From contig NW_017265137.1 of the NCBI RefSeq assembly GCF_001638985.1, positions 461,054 to 525,053 on the forward strand: 64,000 nucleotides of DNA, in the 5' to 3' direction. Positions 1-11,819 of the stretch are shown piece by piece; the first letter of the stretch is position 1; each line of letters opens with the position of its first letter. The notes below the pieces were generated by a model. The model did no database searches and had not been told where the DNA came from. It was given only the letters and a program-made list of their open reading frames with translations. The position numbers and the translations under genes were made by a program. This DNA comes from Phycomyces blakesleeanus NRRL 1555(-) (taxonomy: Eukaryota > Mucoromycota > Mucoromycetes > Mucorales > Phycomycetaceae).

Positions 1-820
1 CTCGAAAGAAATATATGAATTTTTTGATATTACTCTTACGAGTAATGTGCTATGTTGTAATGTATTGTACTGTAAAAAATAGAAGATATACTCGCATCAT
101 TCTTCATATTAATTATATATCGGTGGATTATATAAGTATTATATCTGAGAACGGTAGCCAAGTACTCAAGCATTATCTTGTATAATGTATTGTACATATA
201 CACTTTGTTAAACAATAAGATAAATAACAATATCTTTGGCAAGCTAAATTATACCTCATTTTAGATAAGGTAATAATACATGAGATTATTACTATCAAAA
301 TAAATATTATATGGTATTTAGGGTACGAAAACTGATAGGCATAGTAATTATAAGAGATTTTCATGTAAAAAAAAAAGCGCGATCCGGCAGTAATAGTTAA
401 TACATACAGCTGCAATGTTAACAACACTTTATCAGCTTTGTATATGAGTGCTGTCTCACATATATATCGCTTCTACAGGCAATTCCACCGATTAAAGAGG
501 TGCTTTATAAAAAAAAGTTGAATAATATCTATGCGAGCTTACATTTAATAAAAAAACGGAAAACAAAGAGTTCTTTTACAACGTTCTTTATATTACGTAA
601 AAAGAGCTCATATATTAGCGTTTTTATTTTTGAATTAAGTATCAATTATTTGCACCTCTAGCCAATATTATAGGGATAGCTATTGATTTATATTTGATAG
701 AAGGCAGGTGTAGACATAAATGTCAATATTTATACTCTGTCATTAAGTAATATCTTTTGTACTCGGCTAATAAGCGTATATAAAAAATGTCTTATGGATA
801 GACTTGAGAATGCAGCTCGC
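1..820. repeat. left arm of a large perfect inverted repeat
   Basis: Positions 1-820 are the reverse complement of 1289-2108; paired coordinates sum to 2109. I compared several stretches and found no mismatch, and two spurious ORFs recur identically in both arms. The arm is AT-rich and has no recognisable gene. It starts at the first base of the window, so it may be longer than seen. It could be a foldback element, a palindromic duplication, or a chimeric-read artefact at a contig end. Confidence 0.95.
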
Positions 821-1288
821 TCCATATCAGTGATAACTTATTACTGTTATATATACACTTGTGATAAAAAAAGCCTAGCACCAGTTAAGAATTTACTAAA
901 AAATCGACTATTTTCTTAATAATAATAATGTCATAATCTTCTTGTACATTCAATTAAATATAACGTGGGGTATATTCTGACATCTAGAATGCTCCATAGT
1001 TAATAATCAAATGCTGAGCATTACAAGTACAAGAGAATTATGTAAATTTACCCGATAGGTTTTAACGCAGTCAATATATCATTCGTTACTTATATACTCA
1101 TGTCTAATGAAAAATTAATAGTAGGTGTCTTCCATTTGATATTTAAAAACTTTAACTACTAGTATTGATATAAAAATCTAAATTGGATATATTCTCTAAT
1201 CTTTAACAGTTTTACAACTGTTTTCAGAGTACAAAGTATCTTCTTTTTATGTGATTGTAGCCCCAAGAAGTATTTCTACCAATAGAGT
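821..1288. other. spacer between inverted-repeat arms
   Basis: 468 bp of AT-rich, non-symmetrical DNA separates the two arms. No ORF, RNA gene or repeat was recognised in it. The arms diverge sharply on either side of the sequence gcgagctgca, so the junctions are precise. Confidence 0.85.
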
Positions 1289-2108
1289 GCGAGCTGCATT
1301 CTCAAGTCTATCCATAAGACATTTTTTATATACGCTTATTAGCCGAGTACAAAAGATATTACTTAATGACAGAGTATAAATATTGACATTTATGTCTACA
1401 CCTGCCTTCTATCAAATATAAATCAATAGCTATCCCTATAATATTGGCTAGAGGTGCAAATAATTGATACTTAATTCAAAAATAAAAACGCTAATATATG
1501 AGCTCTTTTTACGTAATATAAAGAACGTTGTAAAAGAACTCTTTGTTTTCCGTTTTTTTATTAAATGTAAGCTCGCATAGATATTATTCAACTTTTTTTT
1601 ATAAAGCACCTCTTTAATCGGTGGAATTGCCTGTAGAAGCGATATATATGTGAGACAGCACTCATATACAAAGCTGATAAAGTGTTGTTAACATTGCAGC
1701 TGTATGTATTAACTATTACTGCCGGATCGCGCTTTTTTTTTTACATGAAAATCTCTTATAATTACTATGCCTATCAGTTTTCGTACCCTAAATACCATAT
1801 AATATTTATTTTGATAGTAATAATCTCATGTATTATTACCTTATCTAAAATGAGGTATAATTTAGCTTGCCAAAGATATTGTTATTTATCTTATTGTTTA
1901 ACAAAGTGTATATGTACAATACATTATACAAGATAATGCTTGAGTACTTGGCTACCGTTCTCAGATATAATACTTATATAATCCACCGATATATAATTAA
2001 TATGAAGAATGATGCGAGTATATCTTCTATTTTTTACAGTACAATACATTACAACATAGCACATTACTCGTAAGAGTAATATCAAAAAATTCATATATTT
2101 CTTTCGAG
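1289..2108. repeat. right arm of a large perfect inverted repeat
   Basis: This is the reverse complement of 1-820. It ends at ctttcgag (2101-2108) and is followed by gggaaataaac, whose partner, if any, lies outside the window. The lack of divergence between arms implies a recent origin, gene conversion, or an artefact. Confidence 0.95.
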
Positions 2109-2351
2109 GGGAAATAAACAGATACTCTCCATCTAAGTAATTTTTGTAATAATTATTTTCAAGAGTATTCAAGGAAGTGCTAGGTACTTTATTACTCTAT
2201 TGTATTCTATAACATTTTAAGGAATGATCTGTCTTTGCACACATCACCACAAAAAAACCACGGTACAGTGACCACGTTTTTCTTTTTTTTTCTTTAATTT
2301 TTTTTTAAATAATTGTCTATATAAACAGCAACAATAACTTGGCCAAACCTC

Positions 2352-2600
2352 ATCTCTCTATCTCTCTCTTATCTTTGAACTAACTCTCGGTCTATTTCTC
2401 TCTCTGTATACCTCTCTGGATCTCTCTCTGTATACCTCTCTGGATCTCTCTCTGTATACCTCTCTGGATCTCTCTCTGTATACCTCTCTGGATACCTATC
2501 TGCATCTCTCTCTCTGGATCTCTCTCTGTATACCTCTCTATATACCTCTCTGTATATCTCTCTCTTTGCATCTCTCTCTGCATCTCTCTCTGTTTATCTT
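2352..2600. repeat. CT-rich minisatellite (about 24-bp unit)
   Basis: Tandem copies of a unit resembling tctctctctgtatacctctc, with a gga tail in most copies, run through this interval; later units are degenerate (tgcatctctctc). On the minus strand it creates an artificial open frame rich in Arg, Glu and Gln, which I do not treat as a gene. Confidence 0.85.
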
Positions 2601-3099
2601 CTATTTCTACTTTGAGAGTATCTCTCAATATATCTCCGTCAGTCTTTGCAGCATATATCTTTGGCACAAGAAGTTTTTGGTAATATATTTCTTTTATTTT
2701 CTCTATATAAAATATCTTTCTTTTCAAAATTTACTGACATCTATCTTTATAAGTATAACATACATATATTAGTCAAACTTTATTGATATATGTGTACTTC
2801 TTGCTGTTTCTAAAGTATTATCTTTCCGATACTATTTGGTAAGTTTTTTTTTTTACAAGAATTTTTGAAAAAAGTTTTTTCTTCTTTTACACCAGCTCTA
2901 ATACTTATTCTCCGTATTTTATTTTTACATTGATATATTATTGAAAAAATCCTTCTAAAAAACCTTCCCCAGATTTCTGCTGTTTATTGGTAAAGGATTT
3001 TTCTTTACTGCTATTTCCGTTTATCTGGTAAAAAAAGTCGCTAATCTCATAGTATTGGCGGCTGGAGACAAATATTATTTCACACACTCACACGGTCAA

Positions 3100-3545
3100 A
3101 ACCATAACATATATACTTACTCTACTTTGAATCTCTTGTCTGGGCGTTTAGTTCCCAGATCGGATTAGCTTTCTTTATTCTGGACCTACAAGAGTGAATG
3201 CACGAATGATCTTTTGTACTGTGTTTTACTGTCTTTATTGGCATATCTCACTGGCAGCTTCCTGCGCAAGTGTCCAGACGAGTTGGTTGTGATTATGTGC
3301 GATGCGGTGTGGAAACCGTTGATCTAGAAAACATCCGTTGGCTCGGAATGGTGTATGCTAACGTGCAGCGCTGCTTGAACTTGCCTCTGTTTTCCATACC
3401 ACTCTTTCCTGGAGAGAGAGCAACCAACTCCTTTTTCCTCCTCGCTGTCAAATCAGGTCTTCGTCCTGGGGGGGATGGATCCACCTTTGTTGTTTTTTTT
3501 TTTTGGCAAAGTGGTGAACTAAGAATTTGACATTCTCTCTCGCCA
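3100..3545. repeat. tandem duplication, copy 1 (about 498-bp period)
   Basis: This segment and 3600-4040 are near-identical copies offset by 498 bp, for example tctgggcgttt at 3139 and 3637, and ggggggatggatccac in both. It is noticeably richer in GC than the surroundings. ORFs in it are not conserved in frame between copies, so it looks non-coding; the sequence family is unknown to me. Confidence 0.85.
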
Positions 3546-3599
3546 AAGTATCCGTCTCGGACATGAAAATTTCCGGTAAGTATTGTTCCACCAAAAATG

Positions 3600-4040
3600 C
3601 AAGTACAAAGTATACTTATTTTGCTAGTGTCGACTCTCTGGGCGTTTCGTTCCTAGGCAAGCTTACGTTTCTTTATTCTGGACCTACAAGAGAGAATGCA
3701 CGAATAATCTCTTGTACTGTGCTTTACGGTCTTTATTGGCGTATCTCACTGGCAGTTTCCTGCGCAAGTGTCCAGACGAGTTGGTTGTGTATATGCGCAA
3801 TGTGGTGCGGAAAGTATTATTCTGAGAACATCTGTTAGTTTGGAATGGTGTATGCTGACGTGCAGCGCTGCCTGACCTTGCCTCTGTTTTCCATATCACT
3901 CTTTCTTGTAAAGAGAGCAACTAACTCCTTTTTCCTCTTCGCCGTCAAATCAGGTCTTCGTCCTGGGGGGGATGGATCCACTTTTGTTGTTGTTTTTTTT
4001 GACAAAGTGGTGAACTAAGAATTTGGCATTTTCTCTTTCT
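3600..4040. repeat. tandem duplication, copy 2 (about 498-bp period)
   Basis: This is the second copy of the 3100-3545 unit. It differs by scattered substitutions and short indels in T and G runs. It ends in a ctct/tata simple-sequence tract (4028-4062). No protein family was recognised on either strand. Confidence 0.85.
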
Positions 4041-4988
4041 CTCTTTCTCTCTATATATATACGTGTGCTCTCTAATTTAATTTTATGGAATTTAATATTA
4101 TTATATTTAAGGCTTTAAACCTCTCAGCTATTGCAAAATGATTAAGAATATTAGATATGTTATAGTGTGGAAAATATTAATATTTTCTAGCTTATAAAAA
4201 TGTTACAAGATTGATAATTTTACAAAAAATGTCATTTTGTAATAGAAGAGGTTGCTCAATATAATTTGACTGTATAATGAAATGAAAATTATAATATTTT
4301 CTCTTTGGCTATATATTTATGAATGATGCTATGACATAAATTTTATAGAAAATGGTGAGGCAACCCAAAAAGAAGCATAGTATATATCTTAAAATTGGTT
4401 TTATTTCATTAATGTACTATTTTTTAGATTACATATATAATTAAATATTTGTATACGTAAAATAGGTAATTTTTATTCGAATATATACATATATATATCT
4501 ATTTATTTACTATGCTTAATATTTTATTGTACCAGCGAGATTATTGGTGCATAACTAGACATGGAGTCTATATGTATTCAACTAGCTTATTTGCAGAATA
4601 AACTTCACAATCGTCTAAAATTCTGGTATATTCTCATTTCTAAGAATTACTGCATTTTGTTAAAGTATATAACCATTACCTCTCTAAAGATGGTATAGCA
4701 GTACTCGAGAAGTATCTTCTATAGTTATATTTTATTTTAAATACTTATTTCTTTAAGTGATGAGGCTAATAGCAATAGCTTTGATAATCAAAACTATATC
4801 TCGTCTCGACTATAGTAAGAAAGATAGATAAAGTTATTTACTACCAAGGTAAAAACTTTAGGGAAGTGTATGTACAGTGATTGATAAGCATAGTAATTAT
4901 AAGATTGTTTAAAAAGATCTCGTGTTCCAGTAGTAGTAGTTGATGTATACCGCTGATCTTATCATCGCACTTTATAAGCTTTTTAGGC
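4041..4988. other. AT-rich intergenic DNA with palindrome-related sequence
   Basis: No gene is supported here. From about 4640 to 4988 the sequence aligns loosely with 100-450 of the large inverted repeat. For instance gcatagtaattataaga is shared (4888 and 337), as is a ctttat(c/a)agcttt motif just before the Tc1 element. The first Tc1 element may therefore have landed in a diverged copy of that repeat family. Confidence 0.55.
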
Positions 4989-6390
4989 CAGTGTTGACAT
5001 ATACACTCGAGTGTAATAGGTCATTAGACGGTCACAGATTTTTTGATTTTTTGATTTTTTTTATGCATTATCAAAATACTCTTTTCTTTGTAAAACCACT
5101 AAAAACTCTTAAACAAATAAAACAAAAGCACAAAATGACTCCACCAACTTCTAGAATCACAAAACCCAAAAGACAAGAGCTAGATGCGTTCATTAGGGGC
5201 CGAATTATAGGTCAATGGGAGAAGGACGCTACATATGAAGAAATCTCTAAAGTCCTTGACATTCCGAAGAGCACTGTTGGAAATGTAGTGAAAGCCTTCA
5301 GAGATAAAGGTGTTTCCAAGCCCTTGACATGTCTAGGAAGGGAACCAAAGGTTACAAAGAGAACACAATCTGCGATGGTGCGCTCATTTCGTAGTGAGCC
5401 ATTCGTGTCAATTGCGGCTCAGCATCAGAGATTAGTCGATGTGGGAATATCTATCTGCATGACTACATTCCGTAAGAACATGGAACTTCTTGGCTTTAGT
5501 TCTCACTCAGCAGCTCGCAAGCCAGGGTTGACCGAGAAACAGAAGGAAAACAGGCTGAACTGGTGCCTTGACAAAGTGAATTGGACTGTTGAGCAGTGGA
5601 AGTCAGTTGTCTGGTCAGACGAGTCCAGATTCATGGTAGTTGGCAATGATGGAAGAGTCAGAGTCATCAGAAAGACTGGCGAGAGGTTTGACAAGAACCA
5701 TATTGTCCAAACATACAAGTTTGGTAAGGGTTCCGTCATGATTTGGGGTTGTTTCTGGGGTGGGGTCTTGGCCCCTTGGTAACATTGAAAGGAAACATCG
5801 ATCAAGACAAGTACATCGACTGTTTGGTTCAGTACTTTCTTCCCTGGTACGAGGAACTGTCCAGGGATAATAACAAACAGTTTTTGTTCCAAGAGGATGG
5901 TGCACCATGCCACACGGGCGCTTATGCCACATGGTATAAAAAAGAGAGGTGTCTAATAGATAGCTTTGATTTTTGGCCTGCCCAGAGCCCAGATCTTAAT
6001 CCTATCGAGCATATTTGGGCTCATCTTGCGAGGAAACTTCGCAAGAATAGAGCACAAGTAACCAATGTGGAAGAACTTGAAGCGGTAATCCACAAGACAT
6101 GGTTGGAGATACCACTTCAAGTTCTGGAAACTTTGGTAGCCAGCATGCCAGATAGGCTTAAAGAAGTAATCGAGAGAGGTGGTGACACAACTCATTACTA
6201 GAGCTCATACCTTTTCTCTTAAATATATATATAATAAACTATGTTTTCTCTAAGTTTTGCTTTATTCTGAGCACATTTTATTATCAACATTATTGAAAAG
6301 AAAATATCGTCCATAATATGCTTGAAAAATAATTTTGAAAATTAGAAGACCGTCCAATGACCTATTACACTCGAGTGTATATATACACTG
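4989..6390 (+). mobile_element. Tc1-like DNA transposon with DD36E spacing
   Basis: About 43-bp terminal inverted repeats (4989-5033 and 6348-6390) begin CAGTG and contain the inner palindrome acactcgagtgt. A 3' TA follows the right end, but the left flank reads GC, so the target duplication is not clean. One transposase frame lies between the ends and is broken by a single-base shift. At 1.4 kb the size fits the Tc1/mariner superfamily. It is probably inactive. Confidence 0.88.
5135..6201 (+). pseudogene. Tc1-like transposase, frameshifted
   Basis: The frame from MTPPTSRITK shows an N-terminal helix-turn-helix (TYEEISKVLDIPKSTVGNV), then a DDE_3 catalytic domain. The first Asp is in WSDESRF, the second in FQEDGAPCH, and the Glu in SPDLNPIEHIW. 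There are 36 residues between the second Asp and the Glu, unlike the usual 34 of Tc1. The reading frame breaks at about 5755-5770 in a G-rich run: the upstream frame stops at 5782 and the homology continues in the next frame. One lost base explains it, either mutation or a sequencing error. The family call is secure; activity is doubtful. Confidence 0.9.
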
Positions 6391-9300
6391 TATTTGTTTT
6401 TTTGAATCAAAGAAATTATCTAAATCTAGCTAGAGTTACAAGGTTACCAAGGTAGCTTTAGCTATAAGGCATATAATATTGATCGTTGCAGATGCTACTA
6501 TTTGGTTTAGAACAAATGTAGTATTGTCGAAAATGTATCAAAAATACTCTTCCCAAATTGTACTAAATGTGCACACTATGCTAAACCAGATAGTGGCGTT
6601 AAATATTCTGAACTATTGCTCCCAAAAAAAAAGAAATAAGGACAAATCATGTCTCACATAGTTTTCCTGGCATATTCTGTTCATATTTCCTCCATAATAC
6701 ATTGAATAAATTAGCTAAATCTCCATAAAAATATATTTACAGTAGCTGTAAATTATGCACAGAATAGATAAGACATACATACATGTATTCCCTATAAGCT
6801 TTGTCTTATTTAATAAGAGAAAATAGCATAACTCTTGCAAATTCAAAGTTGGACAAATTTTCCAAATTTTAAAAGAATCCTGGTTCTGAAACAGGCAACT
6901 TTGGGTCTGTTTCAGATGTCGATTGTCAAATATAGTAACTTATAAATGTTTACATTTTTCTGGCGAGTTCAGAACATTTAACGACACTATCTATTGAGTA
7001 CAATTATTGAGACTATGTGGGAAAGATTTCTGAGGTGAATATGGTGTTATCAAAGTGGAGAGTGTTAAGTGCTCGGGAGTTCTTAGAAGTCGCATGTGTT
7101 GACTCATATAGCTCTACCGGTCAAAGAGATGATCTGTAATTGTACATTTTCTATTTGAACATGTATATTTTAACTGAAGCAAAATAGAAAAATGAAAAAT
7201 ATATTTTGCGATATTACTTATAAAAAAACAAATGTGAGTAGCATTGATTCTATTGAAGAATTTTACACATATTATTCGTATTCGAAAGCAATTTATTCTC
7301 AAATATATCTTAATATGACTAGTTATAATATGTATATATATATAAATGGCAAGAGTACTGTCCTGCGATTAAGTATTGACTCCGTATACTTAAATATATA
7401 TGCTTATGATGATAATCATTTTTTGTTTATTTGTAGCACTATGTGGAAACGAGTGGCGATTCAGAGGGCGACTTTGAAGAAGATAATACTTATATTATTA
7501 TTATTTTTTCAAAATTGCTATCAGAATTGCCTCTTTTTTGTATTCATAGTGTATTATTCCCAACTAAATACTAAAGGAACAATGTTTTTTTTGCTGTTTT
7601 GTTACTTTCTATATCGTATCATACTATAGTACAGTATCTCCAATAGAAGAACACTCAACTGACCAGTGCCAATGGTATGAGTATTGGACTCTGAAGGTTA
7701 TAATTACATAGAACACGTTGAATGTATAGTATATTGTTTTTGCCTGATTCGTATAATTTGGCTGTGATATGTAAATGTTTAATCTCTTGATCTCCTTACA
7801 AAACATGTTAATAATGTCTCTCTTTTTATGTAGCTGATTTCTTGTTTATTTTCAAAAAAAAGTAATGTGATAATTTAGGTATAGGAAGCTTAGCTGCTAG
7901 TATATCAAGGAAAAAACTGATACTGTGAGAGTGTTACTTACTGAAGAAAGAAGAAATAATAATGTCCGTTCTTCACATATAGATATTAAAAGTATCTTTG
8001 TAATTAGAATTCTTGGTTTATAATAGTTGACTATTATTGTGTACGCATGGAGTGTCTGTGTGGCCGGTGTGTAACTGTTCCTGAGAAAATGAATTTTTTC
8101 TAATTCATCAACAAATGATATTTAGTGGGGGGATTTTTTTTTGTTGTTGCTTCTGTAAAATGTATTTCAGTCTTGTTTGTAGGGTACCCACCACACATTG
8201 TATCGATTTGCTTCTTTTACTGTCTGCTATCACTCAGAAAAAAAAAGAGTTACAGTATAGTCCGGCTTAACAGATATATAGTAATTAGAGTTACTAGTTG
8301 ATTATGCTATCTTTCTTTTATTTGAGCTAACAGGTTTGATAAGAAAACAAATCCAGGCTGCCTGAGACAAGTAAACTTTAATTGATTGTGATTTAATAAA
8401 TAGAAATGGATTATTTCTTTGCTACAATATATATATATAATAACTGAATAAAAATTAAGGTTTTACCCAAGTGTGCCACATTTACCTTGATGTTCTCTAG
8501 TTAAAATAATGAAGCTTCAGTATCCGGGCTTTATTTTCTTCTATCTGAAGCTACCGACTTTTTGACTTGATCGACTGGAAATACTAGAATTTCAACGGGG
8601 TTTCTTCATTTCTATATAATAACGGCTCCGTATTTTATCCGTCAACCTAAAGGTGGTCTGTGCCGATTTACTTATAACCACTCTTTCCTAAACACGCTTG
8701 CCTCTATACACATATTTTTTCTACGACATTAATACACGATTATTTATTTTTTTAGATGTGAAAGTAAAAGCTGGACTTTATTATATGATATTAATACTAT
8801 AATGTTATTACCTCTAAAAAAAAAGACGTATCAAGTATATGATTTCTCTAAAACTAATTGCCACATTTCAGACACCATGTCTGGCTTTTATAATTAATAT
8901 AGCATATATCTTTGATAAATAACCTTGAATATTTTTATATGCTATATTTTATATAGAGATAGACCTTGTTTTTGCTTAAATACATGGCCTGAAATAACTT
9001 TGTTTATTTTTTCAGGGCTCACAAAGTATCTTGATCATAAACTAGGCTTACAAATATGTTTTTTTATTATTTGATGACCGATCACTGCTTTATATACCCC
9101 AATAATCTGGGTTCCCGATCCTGTTGCTATACAGCTGTAGATCCCTCTTCCTTTTTTGTATACTACTTTTTCTTTATTATCTTCTTGTGTCGGTATTAGA
9201 TTCGGGTTTGATCCGCTTGAGATAGCTTATTTTGGGCAAGCTTACAAATGGGCGTCTTTATCCAGGCTCTTGTGTACTTATCCAACAGCATCAATAGCAG

Positions 9301-10625
9301 TAATAGCAAAGAAACGAGTAAGAGTTTTTTCTTTTAAAAATGTATAGTGATTTCAAATGTACTCAATTTTACCTCGTTTAAAAGTGGAATGTGCAATTCT
9401 TCCAATAAAATTAAGTCGTGAAACTATTTCTCTCTTTTTTTGGTGCTTTTAAATAATGCCCTTCTTTCTTTTCTACGACCCTAGGCCTTGTTACTAGCAT
9501 GCTTTCCTTTCTTTCTTTCTTTCTTTCTTTAGTGAAGTAATACATCAATGGTTAATATTCTATTAGTATTTTTCATTTGATTCTTTTGGCTCTTGATCTA
9601 TTTGATAAAACAGTAATAATTATTTGAAGAAAAGAAAAGGTGTTTGAACTTATGTGTGGCTGATATTACAGCTTTTATGGTTTTCTTACCCTTTATTTTA
9701 TTTTATTTTATTTTATTTATACATTTCTGATTGTCTCACGCTAATGTCGTGTACAGGATATAATTACTATAATAAGCTTGATGCAAGGCAAAATCTATAA
9801 AAGGCTTTGCCGAGGGGGGGGGGGTTTGTATTGTGTTTCTTTAGTGAGTAAAGATCTCTAGTAAAATGTGACAAAATTTAAAAAAAAAAGGGGGGGAGAA
9901 ACGATGATTTCAACATAGAGATCTACAATGCTCATTGTTCTATTGTTTATATTATTATTAGTACTTTGAATAAAGAGCTGTTATATATTTATGCGTCTTT
10001 AAAAATATCCCACAATGAGTTTCAAAAGCTTGTATCTTGGCTCACGGTCATTGCTGCTCTTGTGCCCTGATCTTGGCACCAGTAGTAAATATCCACACAA
10101 TAAATGCATAAATACATCAGATGTTTTTATTATATATAGTATAATTGAAGCTAGTAAATTCATTGATAAATAAATAATGCTATAAAACTTATCAATCGAC
10201 CAAAGTATATATACATATTAATTAATTAGACTGTCTGCTTCCTCCTCCTCTTCTTTACCCTTATTTTTTTAAATATTAATTCAAATATAAAGTATTAAGA
10301 TTCCAAACACATAAAATACCCGGCCTACTATGGATGATATGTAGCTTAATATATATATCTATATACAATAAAAAAAAAATAAGACTATTTGATTAGTAAT
10401 AATTGATATTTAATACATATATTTCAAATACATAATATGAAACAAACAAAAACAGATAGAGATAAAATAAAATAAAGGTAGATATTACATTAAAATATGG
10501 CAAGGAATTATATGAATTACATATAAGCTAAGAATTAAGAATTAAGAATTAAGAATTAAGAATAGTAATATTATTTAATAAAATAATAATAAGGAAAATA
10601 TATAAACGAAAGTGGGTATTAGGTT
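6391..10625. other. long AT-rich region without supported genes
   Basis: Only short, low-complexity ORFs occur here, the longest being 145 codons at 7192-7629, rich in Ile, Tyr and Phe as expected of random AT-rich DNA. Simple repeats include a tttc run near 9505-9530, a ttttatttta run near 9690-9717, G runs near 9810, and heptamer repeats (agaatta) at 10530-10562. No RNA gene or transposase was recognised. Confidence 0.6.
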
Positions 10626-11819
10626 TTAATTTACAGTGATTCCCGGGGGTATGTATGGATAGATAAATGATCCTAGCCATGGCCAGAGTTGTAGAGGGCT
10701 TTGTCCGACATGAAGGCGGTAATCGAGTAAATGCAAGAACTCCAGGCTCATGTAGCATAAGGTTTTGGGGTGGATACCATTGACAGAAAGTATGGCGTTA
10801 TTTTTTATGTACTCTGCCACACGAGGAGGTGATTTTTGGATCCAACTTTGGACTGTCTCGGTGAAAATGGGACATGCGATCGGGTGTAAGGCAGCTGAAG
10901 GGATTTGAATAGACCAGATTGGTTCACATCGATTCAATTTGTCCCAGTACTTTTCTTTGCTTTGACCAAAGCATTCGTTGGCAATATTTGTATTGAGGTT
11001 TTCGATTAGAGCAGGTATACAAATAACGCTGAGTAGGTTGACTTGAATGTATTTTGCAGCCATGATATAAGCGATTAAGAATAGGCGTTTGATACAAGTG
11101 ATATATTTATTGGCTCTTTGGCATCTCTACAAATTTATATATGTATAAAAAATGTTTGATGTGTTTGATGTATATAAATACGTGTATTTTTATTTGTGTG
11201 TATGTGTGTATGTGTTTATGTGTGTTTGTGTGTGTGTGTGTGTGTGTGCACATACATATAGATAAATATATAAATATATATATATATATATGTAACAAGC
11301 GATTAGTGCCTTGTAATTAAAATAATCTTTATCAATTTGCTCTTACCTTTTTTAAATTGGCAATAAAGTGTACAGCATAAGCGGTTGTTGTAGCTGGGCA
11401 GATAACTGGCAGTCCTTTTGAATAAGGCGATCGAGCTGCAATATAAAGTGCCTCATCCAGAGTGTGTTCAGGAGAAAAGGTAGCTTCGGTCAATTCTTTG
11501 ATAAACAGGACGACTTCGTGAATGTAACAAGGATCCTTTGATTTATCATGCCAGTTATTTGTCAGAGCCTTGGCTATGTATTCTAAAGATCAATTTATAT
11601 TTATATTTACATTTATTTATATTTATATAATGTCTTGAGATAGTCTGATTATAAATTATATATATACATACCGATAGACTCTAAATCGAGAGGTTTTCTT
11701 CTCCTTAGCTGTATGATATGAAGTAGAAGAACAGCATTGTAAGATGTTGGAGGGTTGTAGGCAGCTTCTACCAGATCAAGATGAAGACGATCTGATAGGA
11801 CACAGGGTTGTAATGCCAT
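10626..11819 (-). CDS. Pho80/PCL-like cyclin family protein (probable)
   Basis: Three exons on the minus strand (11672-11819, 11347-11582, 10626-11126) give 294 residues with consistent phases; donors are GTATGT and GTAAGA. Residues from about 115 onward read like the N-terminal cyclin fold of Pho80/PCL cyclins: a helix with TAYAVHFIANLKK, then KRLFLIAYIMAAKYIQ (about 141-156), then MSLEFLHLLDYRLHV (about 254-268), where the family has an (E)FL.LLD(F/Y).L signature. A roughly 100-residue insert separates the last two helices. Family members bind cyclin-dependent kinases of the Pho85 type, controlling phosphate or cell-cycle responses. Intron 2 carries GT and TA microsatellites (11195-11290). 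It is divergent from U2SURP. The cyclin call is by motif only. Confidence 0.55.

Noticed and set aside
2392..2727. Minus-strand 111-codon ORF of Arg/Glu/Gln repeats
   Set aside because: It is a translation of the CT minisatellite and has no non-repeat part resembling a protein.
2352..4040. Possible CRISPR-like or phage-like array
   Set aside because: Repeats are contiguous minisatellite or a two-copy duplication without spacers, and the DNA is eukaryotic.
7192..7629. 145-codon ORF in AT-rich DNA
   Set aside because: Composition is Ile/Tyr/Phe/Asn as expected by chance at this base composition; no motif, no splice partners.
10015..10180. Short coding-like stretch (both strands) with IYYWCQDQGTRAAM on the minus strand
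   Set aside because: Stops on both sides and no recognised family; could be a transposon scrap but unsupported.
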